In this document: positions 1-6,748 of the stretch, piece after piece | How positions within the stretch are numbered: the first letter of the stretch is position 1 | How the letters are laid out: the number at the start of each line of letters is the position of its first letter | Source of the DNA: Bacillota bacterium | Lineage (GTDB): Bacteria > Bacillota > Clostridia > Christensenellales > UBA1242 | Length of the DNA stretch: 31,492 nt | Assembly (NCBI GenBank): GCA_009787915.1 | Contig: WQSK01000005.1 | Coordinates: 1-31,492 of the forward strand | Reading direction: 5' to 3' | Notes under the pieces: model-generated | What the model was told of the DNA's origin: nothing | The model's database searches: none | Seen by the model: the letters and a program-made list of their open reading frames with translations, nothing else | Translations under genes and position numbers: made by a program

Positions 1-159
1 AAAGGTTCCCGCAAACATTGCAAAAGAAATTATAAATGTCAATCCGTCGCCCGCCATAATTCCCATAAGCGCGGCCATACCCGTAAACATCACAAGCCAT
101 TTCCAATATGGTGCGATGATTCGCAAGTCAAGTTTTAATAATGCCATCATGTTTTTCAT
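1..159 (-). CDS. ABC transporter permease, N-terminal part (cut by window edge)
   Basis: Only the first 53 codons lie in the window. The start reads MKNMMALLKLDLR, followed by a hydrophobic stretch that looks like a first membrane span. Its ATG overlaps the TGA of the upstream ATPase gene (ATGA), a translational-coupling arrangement. Position directly after a YtrB-like ATPase and a YtrA-like regulator makes an ABC-2 type permease the natural reading. That is inference from context, since the rest of the protein is outside the window. Confidence 0.7.
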   Translation of the reverse strand, partial: MKNMMALLKLDLRIIAPYWKWLVMFTGMAALMGIMAGDGLTFIISFAMFAGTF

Positions 160-1019
160 TCTTTGTTATTCCTCCCCTCTTTGTTAAAGCGCACAACAAG
201 TTCGTCCATTGTGCATGGCTCGGTCACCAGTTTTGGCAGGCTTTTAAGGTTTGCCTTGTCCGTGATTCCGTCAAAGCCCACTTTTGTTTCGTGATAAGCG
301 ATAATCAGTTTCTTTTGTTCTGGCGACAGAACATTAAGACCACCTTTGACAACAACATATTTTTCCAGCATGTTGTCTTTGGTATCGCTGTGGACAATTT
401 TTCCGTTTTCGATAAAGGTCAAATAGTCCGCAATCTTTTCAAGGTCGGTTGTGATATGTGTTGAAAACAAGATAGATTTGTTTTCATCTTTGACAAATGC
501 CTGTAGCGTTTCTAATAACTCGTCACGCGCAACGGCATCAAGACCGCCTGTTGGTTCGTCCAAAATTAACAAATCTGGGTCATGAGCCAATGCACACGCT
601 ACCATGATTTTCATCTTCATACCACGCGATAGTTCCTTAATCTTTTTGTTCGGGTCAAGGTTAAAGTGGTGCAACAGGTCACCAAACTTTGTGTCAGACC
701 AATCTGTGTAGAAAGGTTTTAGGGCTTTGCCAACTTGGACAAGCGTCCATTCGTTTTCATAAAAAGGACTGTCCATAACTACTCCGATTTTTTGTTTGAT
801 TTCGGCCTCGTCTTTTAAATTGTCCTTGCCAAAGATTTTGATTTCACCGCTGTCACGGTTAAGCATATTCAAAATCGCTTTGATAGTCGTTGTTTTACCT
901 GCCCCGTTCTTGCCGACAAAGCCCATGATATAGCCCTTTGGCAACGAAAACGAAACATCGTGAACACCGAACTTTCCGAAACGCTTTACCAGATTTTTAA
1001 TTTCCAGTGCATTTTCCAT
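156..1019 (-). CDS. ABC transporter ATP-binding protein, YtrB-like
   Basis: This is the nucleotide-binding subunit of an ABC transporter that would power the membrane permease encoded downstream. Visible motifs are Walker A GKNGAGKTT (about residue 40), the signature LSRGM, Walker B LLILDEPTGGLD with the D-loop, and the H-loop STHIT. At about 287 aa it has the usual length for this family. I chose the ATG at 1019 because AAAGGAG lies 7 nt upstream; an in-frame GTG two codons earlier is too close to that SD. The start overlaps the 3' end of the GntR gene, so the genes form one operon: regulator, ATPase, permease. Known YtrAB-type operons respond to cell-envelope antibiotics; the substrate here is unknown. 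Confidence 0.93.
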   Translation of the reverse strand: MENALEIKNLVKRFGKFGVHDVSFSLPKGYIMGFVGKNGAGKTTTIKAILNMLNRDSGEIKIFGKDNLKDEAEIKQKIGVVMDSPFYENEWTLVQVGKALKPFYTDWSDTKFGDLLHHFNLDPNKKIKELSRGMKMKIMVACALAHDPDLLILDEPTGGLDAVARDELLETLQAFVKDENKSILFSTHITTDLEKIADYLTFIENGKIVHSDTKDNMLEKYVVVKGGLNVLSPEQKKLIIAYHETKVGFDGITDKANLKSLPKLVTEPCTMDELVVRFNKEGRNNKE

Positions 1020-1398
1020 CTTCACTCTCCTTTAATAATATTTCCAACATCTCGTGCAATTCTACCCCGCCAATTTTTATCAACTGACCGCAAGAGATTG
1101 CATCCGAAAAATGTTGTTCGATTTCTTTAAGTTTTTGTTCCCGTATAAACTCAAAGTTTTTTGGCTTTACAAAACATCCTTTGCCCTGAACGTTTGTGAT
1201 ATAGCCCTCGGCTTCCAGTTCGTCGTATGCACGTTTAGTGGTAATGACGCTGATTCTCAAATCTTGGGCAAGTTGGCGAATTGAAGGCAACATTTCACCA
1301 ACCGCCAACTCGTCATTAATTATGGCGAGGCGGATTTGATTTTTGACCTGCTCGTAAATAGGCAGGGTCAGCGTGTTTGAAATCACTATACTGTACAT
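997..1398 (-). CDS. GntR-family regulator, YtrA subfamily
   Basis: A 133-aa protein with an N-terminal winged helix-turn-helix (PIYEQVKNQI, then LPSIRQLAQDL, then the wing with VQGKGCFV) and only a short helical C-terminal tail. This is the compact build of YtrA regulators, which lack the large effector domain of other GntR proteins. YtrA regulators normally repress their own ABC-transporter operon, and this gene heads such an operon. It has no SD. Its ATG lies 5 nt after a good -10 box, so the message is probably leaderless. A GTATATATAC palindrome in the promoter spacer is a likely autoregulatory site. Confidence 0.92.
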   Translation of the reverse strand: MYSIVISNTLTLPIYEQVKNQIRLAIINDELAVGEMLPSIRQLAQDLRISVITTKRAYDELEAEGYITNVQGKGCFVKPKNFEFIREQKLKEIEQHFSDAISCGQLIKIGGVELHEMLEILLKESEDGKCTGN

Positions 1399-1403
1399 AT
1401 CGT

Positions 1404-1432
1404 ATATTAACAGTATATATACACTTTGTCAA
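1404..1432 (-). promoter_or_regulatory. ytrA-like operon promoter with embedded palindrome
   Basis: On the minus strand TTGACA (1432-1427), a 17-bp spacer and TAATAT (1409-1404) are followed by only 5 nt before the ATG at 1398. The spacer contains GTATATATAC, a perfect palindrome fitting a dimeric GntR operator. Seen directly; the repressor link is inferred from position. Confidence 0.8.
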
Positions 1433-1457
1433 TGGTTTTAAAAAACTTTTTTTTGTA

Positions 1458-2627
1458 CTAGCGTATGGAGGTCCTTTTGCGCAGAGATTTTTTAACAAGT
1501 ATTTTTATAAAAAAGTATAAAATAATACCAACCGTCATCACACCAAATGCGATTGAATAACCCAGAAGTATGTCGTTCAGGATATCCCCCATGATTACCG
1601 CGATGATGCTTATACCTGTTAAAAATGTTATTATAAACAACAGACCGTTTTTCAAAGAGTTTTCTTTTTCAATAAGTTTCTTCTTGTTTGACTCCAACAT
1701 CTGTTCCAAGAGTTGTTTGTTTTGCTCGAACTTGTTTGCAATAAAGTTTATACCGAACGCTTCGGCGACACGTTCTGCGGATACACGAACGGTTGGGAAA
1801 TAAAATTGTGTGTAATCGGCATAGTTGTACGCGTGCGCCATTTCACTCATCAGCCTATAAATTACCTCGCGCGATTGCTTGCTGTATGGGTTCTCGCGTT
1901 CGTACTCTACTTTTTCTTTTACTACGGAATTCATTTTGCTTACCGCGGCGTCTTGTAACAACAACATCTCGATAAAAAAGATTTCGATTGCTTGATAATG
2001 CAATCGGTCCTTCACAGATGCCAGCGGGTTCTTTACTATTTCCACAAATGTAGTTTCGCTTGCGTATACACGTGCCGTATCATATTGTGCCAAATTATTG
2101 TTTATAATGTTTTTGAAATGAGTCCCCGTTATTTTACCCATTGGCTTTTCCTCGTTGGTCAATATATTCAAAAGTTCGTTTTCTTTAATCTCTTGGTTTA
2201 CAAAAACCATTGAACGCTTTGAACCATAAACCGTCACTCCCAAAGATAGCAGATAGTCACTTAGTGATATTCTTTCATTCCCCGACCTTATAAAAAGTTT
2301 TCGTGCACTGTAATAAGATAAAAGAGTCTGCGGCGGGATTTTTAAATCATAAGCATAAATTTCCACGACACAAAGCGATGTTTTGTTGTGCCACATAAGA
2401 TTGACGACTGCCTCTTGCAAACCGTCATTTCCTCCGCATTCCAAAACAACCTCGGCAACGGTAACACGAGAATTATCCTTTATAAATTTACCAGAAAATT
2501 CTTCTGCTGCTTGGTCACGTATTTGGGCGTTTAGGGCGCCGCCTATTTCATGTTTAATTGGGGCAAGGGTTTCCAGACCGTCAAAGTAACCTGGAATCAT
2601 GAGCAGCAAATCACTTTTAATGTTCAT
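1458..2627 (-). CDS. Unknown membrane protein with two C-terminal membrane spans
   Basis: I do not recognise this about 389-aa protein. The first about 300 residues are soluble. A charged helical stretch follows (EQNKQLLEQMLESNKKKL), then two hydrophobic spans (around FIITFLTGISIIAVIMG and GYSIAFGVMTVGIILYFF), ending in a basic tail. A large N-terminal cytoplasmic part, a long helix and two C-terminal spans resemble CorA-type ion channels. However, the GMN signature at the end of the first span is absent, so a CorA relationship is speculation about topology only. I place the start at the ATG at 2627, 5 nt after a -10 box, rather than the in-frame GTG at 2642, which would overlap that box. Transcription is monocistronic. 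Confidence 0.75.
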   Translation of the reverse strand: MNIKSDLLLMIPGYFDGLETLAPIKHEIGGALNAQIRDQAAEEFSGKFIKDNSRVTVAEVVLECGGNDGLQEAVVNLMWHNKTSLCVVEIYAYDLKIPPQTLLSYYSARKLFIRSGNERISLSDYLLSLGVTVYGSKRSMVFVNQEIKENELLNILTNEEKPMGKITGTHFKNIINNNLAQYDTARVYASETTFVEIVKNPLASVKDRLHYQAIEIFFIEMLLLQDAAVSKMNSVVKEKVEYERENPYSKQSREVIYRLMSEMAHAYNYADYTQFYFPTVRVSAERVAEAFGINFIANKFEQNKQLLEQMLESNKKKLIEKENSLKNGLLFIITFLTGISIIAVIMGDILNDILLGYSIAFGVMTVGIILYFFIKILVKKSLRKRTSIR

Positions 2628-2632
2628 ACAAA

Positions 2633-2661
2633 AATGTATCACGCGAAAACAAAACCGTCAA
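2633..2661 (-). promoter_or_regulatory. Promoter, leaderless type
   Basis: Minus-strand TTGACG, 17-bp spacer and TACATT, ending 5 nt before the ATG at 2627. No SD is present. Confidence 0.65.
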
Positions 2662-2716
2662 AGAAAAATGCGGTTAGATTTGTAAGTAATACAGATGACC
2701 GCCACCTAGTTCAGTT

Positions 2717-3178
2717 TTATTTTTTGTATCCAATTTTTTTGTTGTGTTTTTGATATGCGGTTTCAAGTTCATCACCTAAAAAAGACTGTTGTTTAAAATA
2801 AAGTTCCAAAAGCCGTTGCTCTAAATCCTGTTGCGTCTGGAATTCGACACCGCTATTTCGTGCGACTATGTGTGTAACAACAAAACCTTGGTCACTCAAA
2901 TTCCTTGCCACAAGAATTGCCCTGTGGCAATTAAGTGGGTCTATTTCGGCACACATCAAACAAATGCAACCGCCCTCTTTGATGATATTAGAAACTTTTT
3001 TAACACCAGTCTGGAACTGGGAACTCCTTGCAAACTTTTCAAAGTCCAAAATATTGTCCGTATAGAACTCTGGGCTATCTTGCCGTGCACCAAATTCAGT
3101 TTTCCAGTTTTCGTATTTAATTCCACACTCTTTAAGTGTCAGCGCAAGGCGGTTACCATTAAAATCTTGAAAAAGGTT
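2717..3178 (-). pseudogene. DUF488 protein, N-terminally truncated copy
   Basis: From about FQDFNGNRLAL to the end this frame closely matches the intact DUF488 protein encoded at 17144-17719. Shared blocks include KYENWKTEFGARQD, CICLMCAEIDP, NCHRAILVARN and QQSFLGDELETAY. The first about 45 residues are missing: an in-frame TGA lies at 3179-3181 and the sequence beyond belongs to an unrelated SEC-C remnant in another frame. No plausible start codon precedes the homologous part except an internal TTG at 3049, which would omit half the protein. The catalytic-looking Cys/CHR segment survives, but the copy is almost certainly non-functional. Confidence 0.85.
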
Positions 3179-3348
3179 TCAAACTCTTGATATGTTCCAA
3201 TTTCCTTTGAACCGTTTTTAGTACAGTTGATAAGGGCTTGGCTTGTAGTTATGCAGAAATCTAATTCTAAATAGATTTCGGGAGTCACAACAGGACAACA
3301 GTTTTTGAATTTTTTACCACTACGGCATGCACATTTTTCATTTCTTCC
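3139..3348 (-). pseudogene. SEC-C zinc-motif remnant
   Basis: The minus-strand frame between a TAA at 3349-3351 and a TGA at 3139-3141 reads GRNEKCACRSGKKFKNCC followed by about 40 unrecognised residues. The CxC...CC spacing with SGKKFK is the zinc-binding SEC-C motif found at the end of SecA and as an add-on in many nuclease-like proteins. No start codon precedes the motif. The frame runs into the truncated DUF488 gene in a different phase, so this is a fragment left by deletion or recombination. Confidence 0.7.
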
Positions 3349-3364
3349 TTAGCACATGCATACC

Positions 3365-3469
3365 TCACATCATATACTCTGCTTGCTTAATAACACGCTC
3401 GACTGCTGTTTCTTGGTATTGTGGTGGATAGTCGTATTTCCTCAGCAATTTCTTGATTTCAATGCGCAT
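3365..3469 (-). pseudogene. C-terminal tail of a type I restriction HsdR-like subunit
   Basis: About 34 codons ending in TGA contain IKKLLRKYDYPPQYQETAVE and VIKQAE. The pattern LL(R/K)KYxYPPxxQExAxxxVxxQAE is typical of the extreme C-terminus of HsdR-type restriction subunits (DUF3387-like region). No further HsdR sequence is present upstream; the next bases belong to a plus-strand ORF. I read it as the last scrap of a lost restriction system. The assignment rests on motif memory alone. Confidence 0.55.
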
Positions 3470-3489
3470 GCGAGAGAAAGGAGATGTAT

Positions 3490-3716
3490 ATGGATAAAAT
3501 ATTGAAGTTGCTTATTGACGGTTATCAAAATCACAAGCCAAGTGTGGAGTATCAACTTGCGCTCAACAAATACTGCGCGGCGGAGTTCAAATTCTTTGAG
3601 TCTCTTGATGACAAACAAAAAGCAGAGTACATGAAACTCGACTTTATCGCAGGGGAACTTAACATTGAGGAGCCGATGACTTCGCTGAGTATCTGTGGGA
3701 GAACTTGCAGAAGTGA
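3490..3716 (+). pseudogene. Small ORF of unknown function broken by a 1-nt deletion
   Basis: A strong SD (AAAGGAG, 3477-3483) precedes an ATG at 3490 and a helical, acidic small protein starting MDKILKLLIDGYQNH. At about 3670 the frame is lost. A single extra G in gaggagccgatg would restore a natural ending, ADDFAEYLWENLQK, with a TGA at 3714-3716, giving about 75 residues. As it stands the frame continues in a low-quality Cys/Arg-rich tail to 3741 and overlaps the convergent gene at 3725. I do not recognise the family. Confidence 0.55.
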
Positions 3717-3724
3717 AAAGTGCA

Positions 3725-5167
3725 TCACTTTCCAAGATTAACCAATAGATCGTCAACTTTTTGAAGCAAGTATGTAGACGGCGTTTCGTTTAACTCCGCC
3801 TGTTTCAAATTCTTCATTTTTATGTCGATGAGATTGTTAATATCTCCATCATCTAGAACTATGAACAGTTTTCCATGTTCACGGAGACAGCCCTCAAGTG
3901 CTTTGAACGCACCAGCATCAGCCCCTTTTCTTGTGAAAACAATAGCTACATTTCGCAATGCTGTATCATACAGGTATTTTTCAGTTACATAAATGTTGTT
4001 CTGTGAGATGGGTTTAGAATAATTTTTCATTTCGAAAACAACGTAGTTAGTGCGAAAACGATCATAAATTAACTTCCAAAATCCAGTTAGCGTATCTTCG
4101 CATTTTAACTTTGCTATAGCGTCCGCTTCCGCTAAATTAGCATTTACATTTCTTTTGTTAGTCATTTGTACAGAATCGCCGAACAAAAATTCAATAATGG
4201 AGCGGCAATACTCCTCATACTTTTTAAAGTCTTTTTTACCACTCTTTATTTTACTTTCTGCTATTTTGTACGGCGGATTTAGAAGCTTTTTTATAGGCTT
4301 CAAACCTAGCTTCTCGAATATTGCACTCGGATTATACCTAACTATGTTTGTTGTTGAGAATGATAAATATTCGTTTAATTCCTTAATAAGTTCTATGTCA
4401 GTTTCTTCAGCAAAATAAAGTAGATGATTCAGGGATATAATTTCAATATTGTATGGACTGATTCTTTCATTAATTCTGTCCAATTCGCTTTCGCCGCCGA
4501 AGTAACCATTGGTGACCAATAATGCTCTCGTAGTTTCTTTTCTAGAGAATTGTTTAATAACAGCGTCTATGTTCTGCATCCTAATCTTGCCGTCTAAAAT
4601 GTATTTGATCTCAACAGAGTTATCATCAATTTTAAGGTCATAGTTTTCACGCGCAGTTGGAAAGCTTACAATGTTTTTGAAATATAATTTCAACATTTTA
4701 GCAACGAAGAATTCAAATTGATATGCTTTTGCCATTATTGAAACCCTACTTGTATGTGTGAAAGTACCTTCTCTGTACGGGAGAGAGTACGAGCTTGAAT
4801 CTGTAAAACAGATGACATTATCATGGTCAATTTCACTCAAAATTTTGTATATGTTTTGATAATCACTCATCTTGTCAATTGAATTGATTATAACAAAACC
4901 GTCCTCAATGCCAATACTATTTAATGAGTTGCGGATCTCACCTTCAACAGTGAGCATTCTCTCAAGTTCTATTGCCTCTAGAACTACTGGCTTGTTATGA
5001 CCAATGTTTAATCTTCCAACCAATTCACTTTTCCAAGATGGAGAGGCTCCAATTATCCTATATCGAAAATGCTTTTCTCTGCCAACAACACCAAGCACAT
5101 TAAACATTTCACCCCTTAGCATAGTTTGTTCTGAATTAAATGTAGTTCCAGAAATGATTTCCTTCAT
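3725..5167 (-). CDS. Protein with two restriction-endonuclease-like segments (Mrr-like C-terminus)
   Basis: A 480-aa protein, third gene of a three-gene operon. Residues about 150-235 contain ENYDLKIDDNSVEIKYIL, a D-(x)n-ExK pattern of PD-(D/E)XK nucleases, followed by an alternating strand/helix segment (RALLVTNGYFGG). Residues about 335-460 hold a second candidate: AEADAIAKLKC, then YVVFEMKNYSKPISQNNIYV (ExK plus a Gln-bearing helix), then NVAIVFTRKGADAGA. That resembles Mrr/DUF2034-type restriction domains. The N-terminal 140 residues are unrecognised. The ATG overlaps the TGA of the upstream zinc-ribbon gene, with GAGGTG as SD. Function is inferred as DNA cleavage, probably in phage or plasmid defence; one of the two domains may be inactive. 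Confidence 0.7.
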   Translation of the reverse strand: MKEIISGTTFNSEQTMLRGEMFNVLGVVGREKHFRYRIIGASPSWKSELVGRLNIGHNKPVVLEAIELERMLTVEGEIRNSLNSIGIEDGFVIINSIDKMSDYQNIYKILSEIDHDNVICFTDSSSYSLPYREGTFTHTSRVSIMAKAYQFEFFVAKMLKLYFKNIVSFPTARENYDLKIDDNSVEIKYILDGKIRMQNIDAVIKQFSRKETTRALLVTNGYFGGESELDRINERISPYNIEIISLNHLLYFAEETDIELIKELNEYLSFSTTNIVRYNPSAIFEKLGLKPIKKLLNPPYKIAESKIKSGKKDFKKYEEYCRSIIEFLFGDSVQMTNKRNVNANLAEADAIAKLKCEDTLTGFWKLIYDRFRTNYVVFEMKNYSKPISQNNIYVTEKYLYDTALRNVAIVFTRKGADAGAFKALEGCLREHGKLFIVLDDGDINNLIDIKMKNLKQAELNETPSTYLLQKVDDLLVNLGK

Positions 5168-5283
5168 GTCTTCACCTCACTCTCACTCTCGTCTTCATCG
5201 ACTGGTGTTCCGCCACACGCGGGGCACATATTGTCATCGTCCAACAAATCCATTCCGCAAACTTCGCAATGCCATATGCTCAT
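5164..5283 (-). CDS. 39-aa zinc-ribbon protein
   Basis: The protein reads MSIWHCEVCGMDLL, then NMCPACGGTPV and an acidic Glu/Asp/Ser tail. Two CxxC knuckles indicate one zinc-ribbon or rubredoxin-like site. The SD AAGGAG lies inside the last codons of the upstream GIY-YIG gene, 6 nt before the ATG, and the stop overlaps the start of the nuclease-like gene (ATGA). This tight coupling suggests that the tiny protein works with its neighbours, perhaps as a nucleic-acid or protein-binding partner. It is below usual gene-caller length and easily missed. Confidence 0.75.
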   Translation of the reverse strand: MSIWHCEVCGMDLLDDDNMCPACGGTPVDEDESESEVKT

Positions 5284-5286
5284 GTT

Positions 5287-5907
5287 TTACTCCTTATCTT
5301 CTTGGCCTGGTCTTAAATCAAAAAGTCTTTTACCTTCGTGATAGAACGCAATAAAGCCACTGACGCTATAATTCAACACACATTTTGCTATTTCTGAAAT
5401 CGCTCCAACTTGGCCTTCGAAAGATATTTTGTTTGTCGCGTCCATAACGATAGCTTTTCGCCCTTTGTTATTTTGCAGATATATCTCTGTTCCTACTGGC
5501 AACCCAATCATTTGGAAAGTAGTCTTTGCGGCAATTTTTTTGATTTTACGTTCGCCAGTGGTTTTGTCAACAACTTCAATTTCTTCTGTTTCTTCTTCGG
5601 TGTTTTCGTGAACACCTTTCAGGTCGCGCGCATATGCAATGGCATCTTGGGCGCAACCAATCCAAAAGAATTCTGTTCTTCTATTGGTTTGTGTAAAGTG
5701 CCGATATTTTGCAAATTGCTTGTGAACTTTCTTCTCGGCAGTTTCTGCGCAGTCACATTTAAATACGGCAAGATACCCAAAATCTTCTGGCACATTACTT
5801 GCAGATAGACCTCTGTCCTCAACAACTAGCTTTGATGTCGAACCTATCTTGACTAGATGCGGGAAAGCTGGGTTCTGTCCGAAATACAACAATATTTTCT
5901 TCATCAT
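5287..5907 (-). CDS. GIY-YIG-like (T5orf172/MUG113) protein with DUF4357-like C-terminus
   Basis: A 206-aa protein. Residues about 4-95 (LVKIGSTSK, AEKKVHKQF, TEFFWIG) match the T5orf172/MUG113 branch of the GIY-YIG nuclease superfamily: KIG motif, later Glu/His helix and EFF. Residues about 125-200 (FQMIGLPVGTEIYL, KISFEGQVGAISEIAK, FYHEGKRLFDLR) resemble DUF4357, which often follows GIY-YIG or restriction domains. A paralogue with the same layout lies at 23703-24347. A good SD, AGGAGG, is 5 nt before the ATG pair, and the promoter is leadered, unlike many backbone genes here. It is first gene of the operon with the zinc ribbon and the double-nuclease protein. Confidence 0.8.
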   Translation of the reverse strand: MMKKILLYFGQNPAFPHLVKIGSTSKLVVEDRGLSASNVPEDFGYLAVFKCDCAETAEKKVHKQFAKYRHFTQTNRRTEFFWIGCAQDAIAYARDLKGVHENTEEETEEIEVVDKTTGERKIKKIAAKTTFQMIGLPVGTEIYLQNNKGRKAIVMDATNKISFEGQVGAISEIAKCVLNYSVSGFIAFYHEGKRLFDLRPGQEDKE

Positions 5908-5930
5908 TCCTTCCTCCTAAATGTAGGTTC

Positions 5931-5959
5931 ATTTTAACATATCATCACAATGTAAACAA
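5931..5959 (-). promoter_or_regulatory. Promoter of the GIY-YIG/zinc-ribbon/nuclease operon
   Basis: Minus-strand TTGTTT, 17-bp spacer and TAAAAT lie 23 nt before the ATG at 5907, leaving room for a leader with the SD AGGAGG. Confidence 0.55.
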
Positions 5960-6012
5960 GTATAGTGTGTCGAAAGTTCAAATCCCATCGCACCGTTATT
6001 TAATCAAAAAAC

Positions 6013-6136
6013 AATCAAAACCGCTTGTCTTGGGGCGGTTGCGGAATATCGCACTAAGACTTTTCTTTTGGCTGTTTTTCTACAAATCCCTGTATACGGG
6101 GTTTTTCTTACTAAGACTTATCGTCTTTATTCTTGG
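6013..6136. repeat. Dispersed repeat R1 (partner of R2 at 16250)
   Basis: AATCAAAACCGCTTG, then 20 variable bases, then ATCGCACTAAGACTT; both 15-base blocks are identical in R2 at the same spacing. R1 then carries about 50 extra bases, a second ACTAAGACTTAT, and GTCTTTATTCTTGG, where R2 has GTCTTCATTCTTGG directly. Same orientation as R2. Confidence 0.75.
6084..6106 (+). terminator. Terminator-like hairpin between the nitroreductase and GIY-YIG genes
   Basis: AAATCCC-TGTATAC-GGGGTTT followed by a short T run on the plus strand. It lies 3' of the minus-strand nitroreductase, for which the T run is poor. It may act mostly on plus-strand transcripts or be part of the extra segment in R1. Confidence 0.4.
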
Positions 6137-6158
6137 ATAACTTATTCAATAAGTTGCG

Positions 6159-6713
6159 TCATTTATGCTTTCCAAACATTTCATGTGAAACAACCTCATC
6201 ATAATCGAGTAATAACTTCTCTTCAATTATTTCGGAGCTATCTTTATAACCAAGAGTTATCAAGGCGACAAGCTCTATATTTTCTGGTAAACCAAGAACT
6301 TTGCGCAAGATTTGTTTTTGTTCCTTGTGAGTATTATCATTGGAATTTAAAAAGCATGTTATAAAACAAGCACCGAGATTATTTGATTCTGCCGCAAGGA
6401 GCAAATTTTGGATAGAGAGAGCGCAAGAGATATCCCATTCGTTATATTTCGGGTCAGTAGTTTTGTCTGAAAGACATGCAATGATGACTGGAGCAGTTTT
6501 AATAAACTGTCTATCTCCATAGTGCAATGCAAGTTTTCCTTTCACGGAATCATCGCGAATAATAATAGCACGGAAACCTTGGCTGCCGGGCTTGCTAAGC
6601 CAGCCGCCAGGTGCATGTACCGCCGACAAAATGAGTTGTTCTATGATTTTCTCAGGAATATTTCTGTCTAAATATTTACGGCAAGAACGCCTTCTTTTGA
6701 TTAATTCAACCAT
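6159..6713 (-). CDS. Nitroreductase-family protein
   Basis: A 184-aa FMN-dependent nitroreductase-like protein. The N-terminal LIKRRRSCRKYLDRNIP is the usual FMN-phosphate-binding opening. APGGWLSKPGSQ, the NLLLAAESNNLGACFI helix and LGLPENIELVALITLGY are standard family blocks. Such enzymes reduce quinones or nitroaromatics with NAD(P)H; the substrate is not evident. The ATG sits exactly on the inferred end of the IS21 element. The gene has no SD and its promoter boxes lie inside the IS end. The native promoter, and possibly a few N-terminal codons, were therefore lost on insertion. Confidence 0.88.
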   Translation of the reverse strand: MVELIKRRRSCRKYLDRNIPEKIIEQLILSAVHAPGGWLSKPGSQGFRAIIIRDDSVKGKLALHYGDRQFIKTAPVIIACLSDKTTDPKYNEWDISCALSIQNLLLAAESNNLGACFITCFLNSNDNTHKEQKQILRKVLGLPENIELVALITLGYKDSSEIIEEKLLLDYDEVVSHEMFGKHK

Positions 6714-6719
6714 GTTTTG

Positions 6720-6748
6720 ATTTTAAATCAAACGATCAAAAAACACAA
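6720..6748 (-). promoter_or_regulatory. Outward promoter in the IS21 end, driving the nitroreductase
   Basis: Minus-strand TTGTGT (6748-6743), 17-bp spacer and TAAAAT (6725-6720) end 6 nt before the nitroreductase ATG. All of it lies within the inferred IS end. Confidence 0.5.

Noticed and set aside
5988..6010. Possible tRNA 3' fragment (GTTCAAATCCCATCGCACC)
   Set aside because: The T-stem cannot pair and no acceptor or anticodon arm is present; too weak to call a tRNA remnant.
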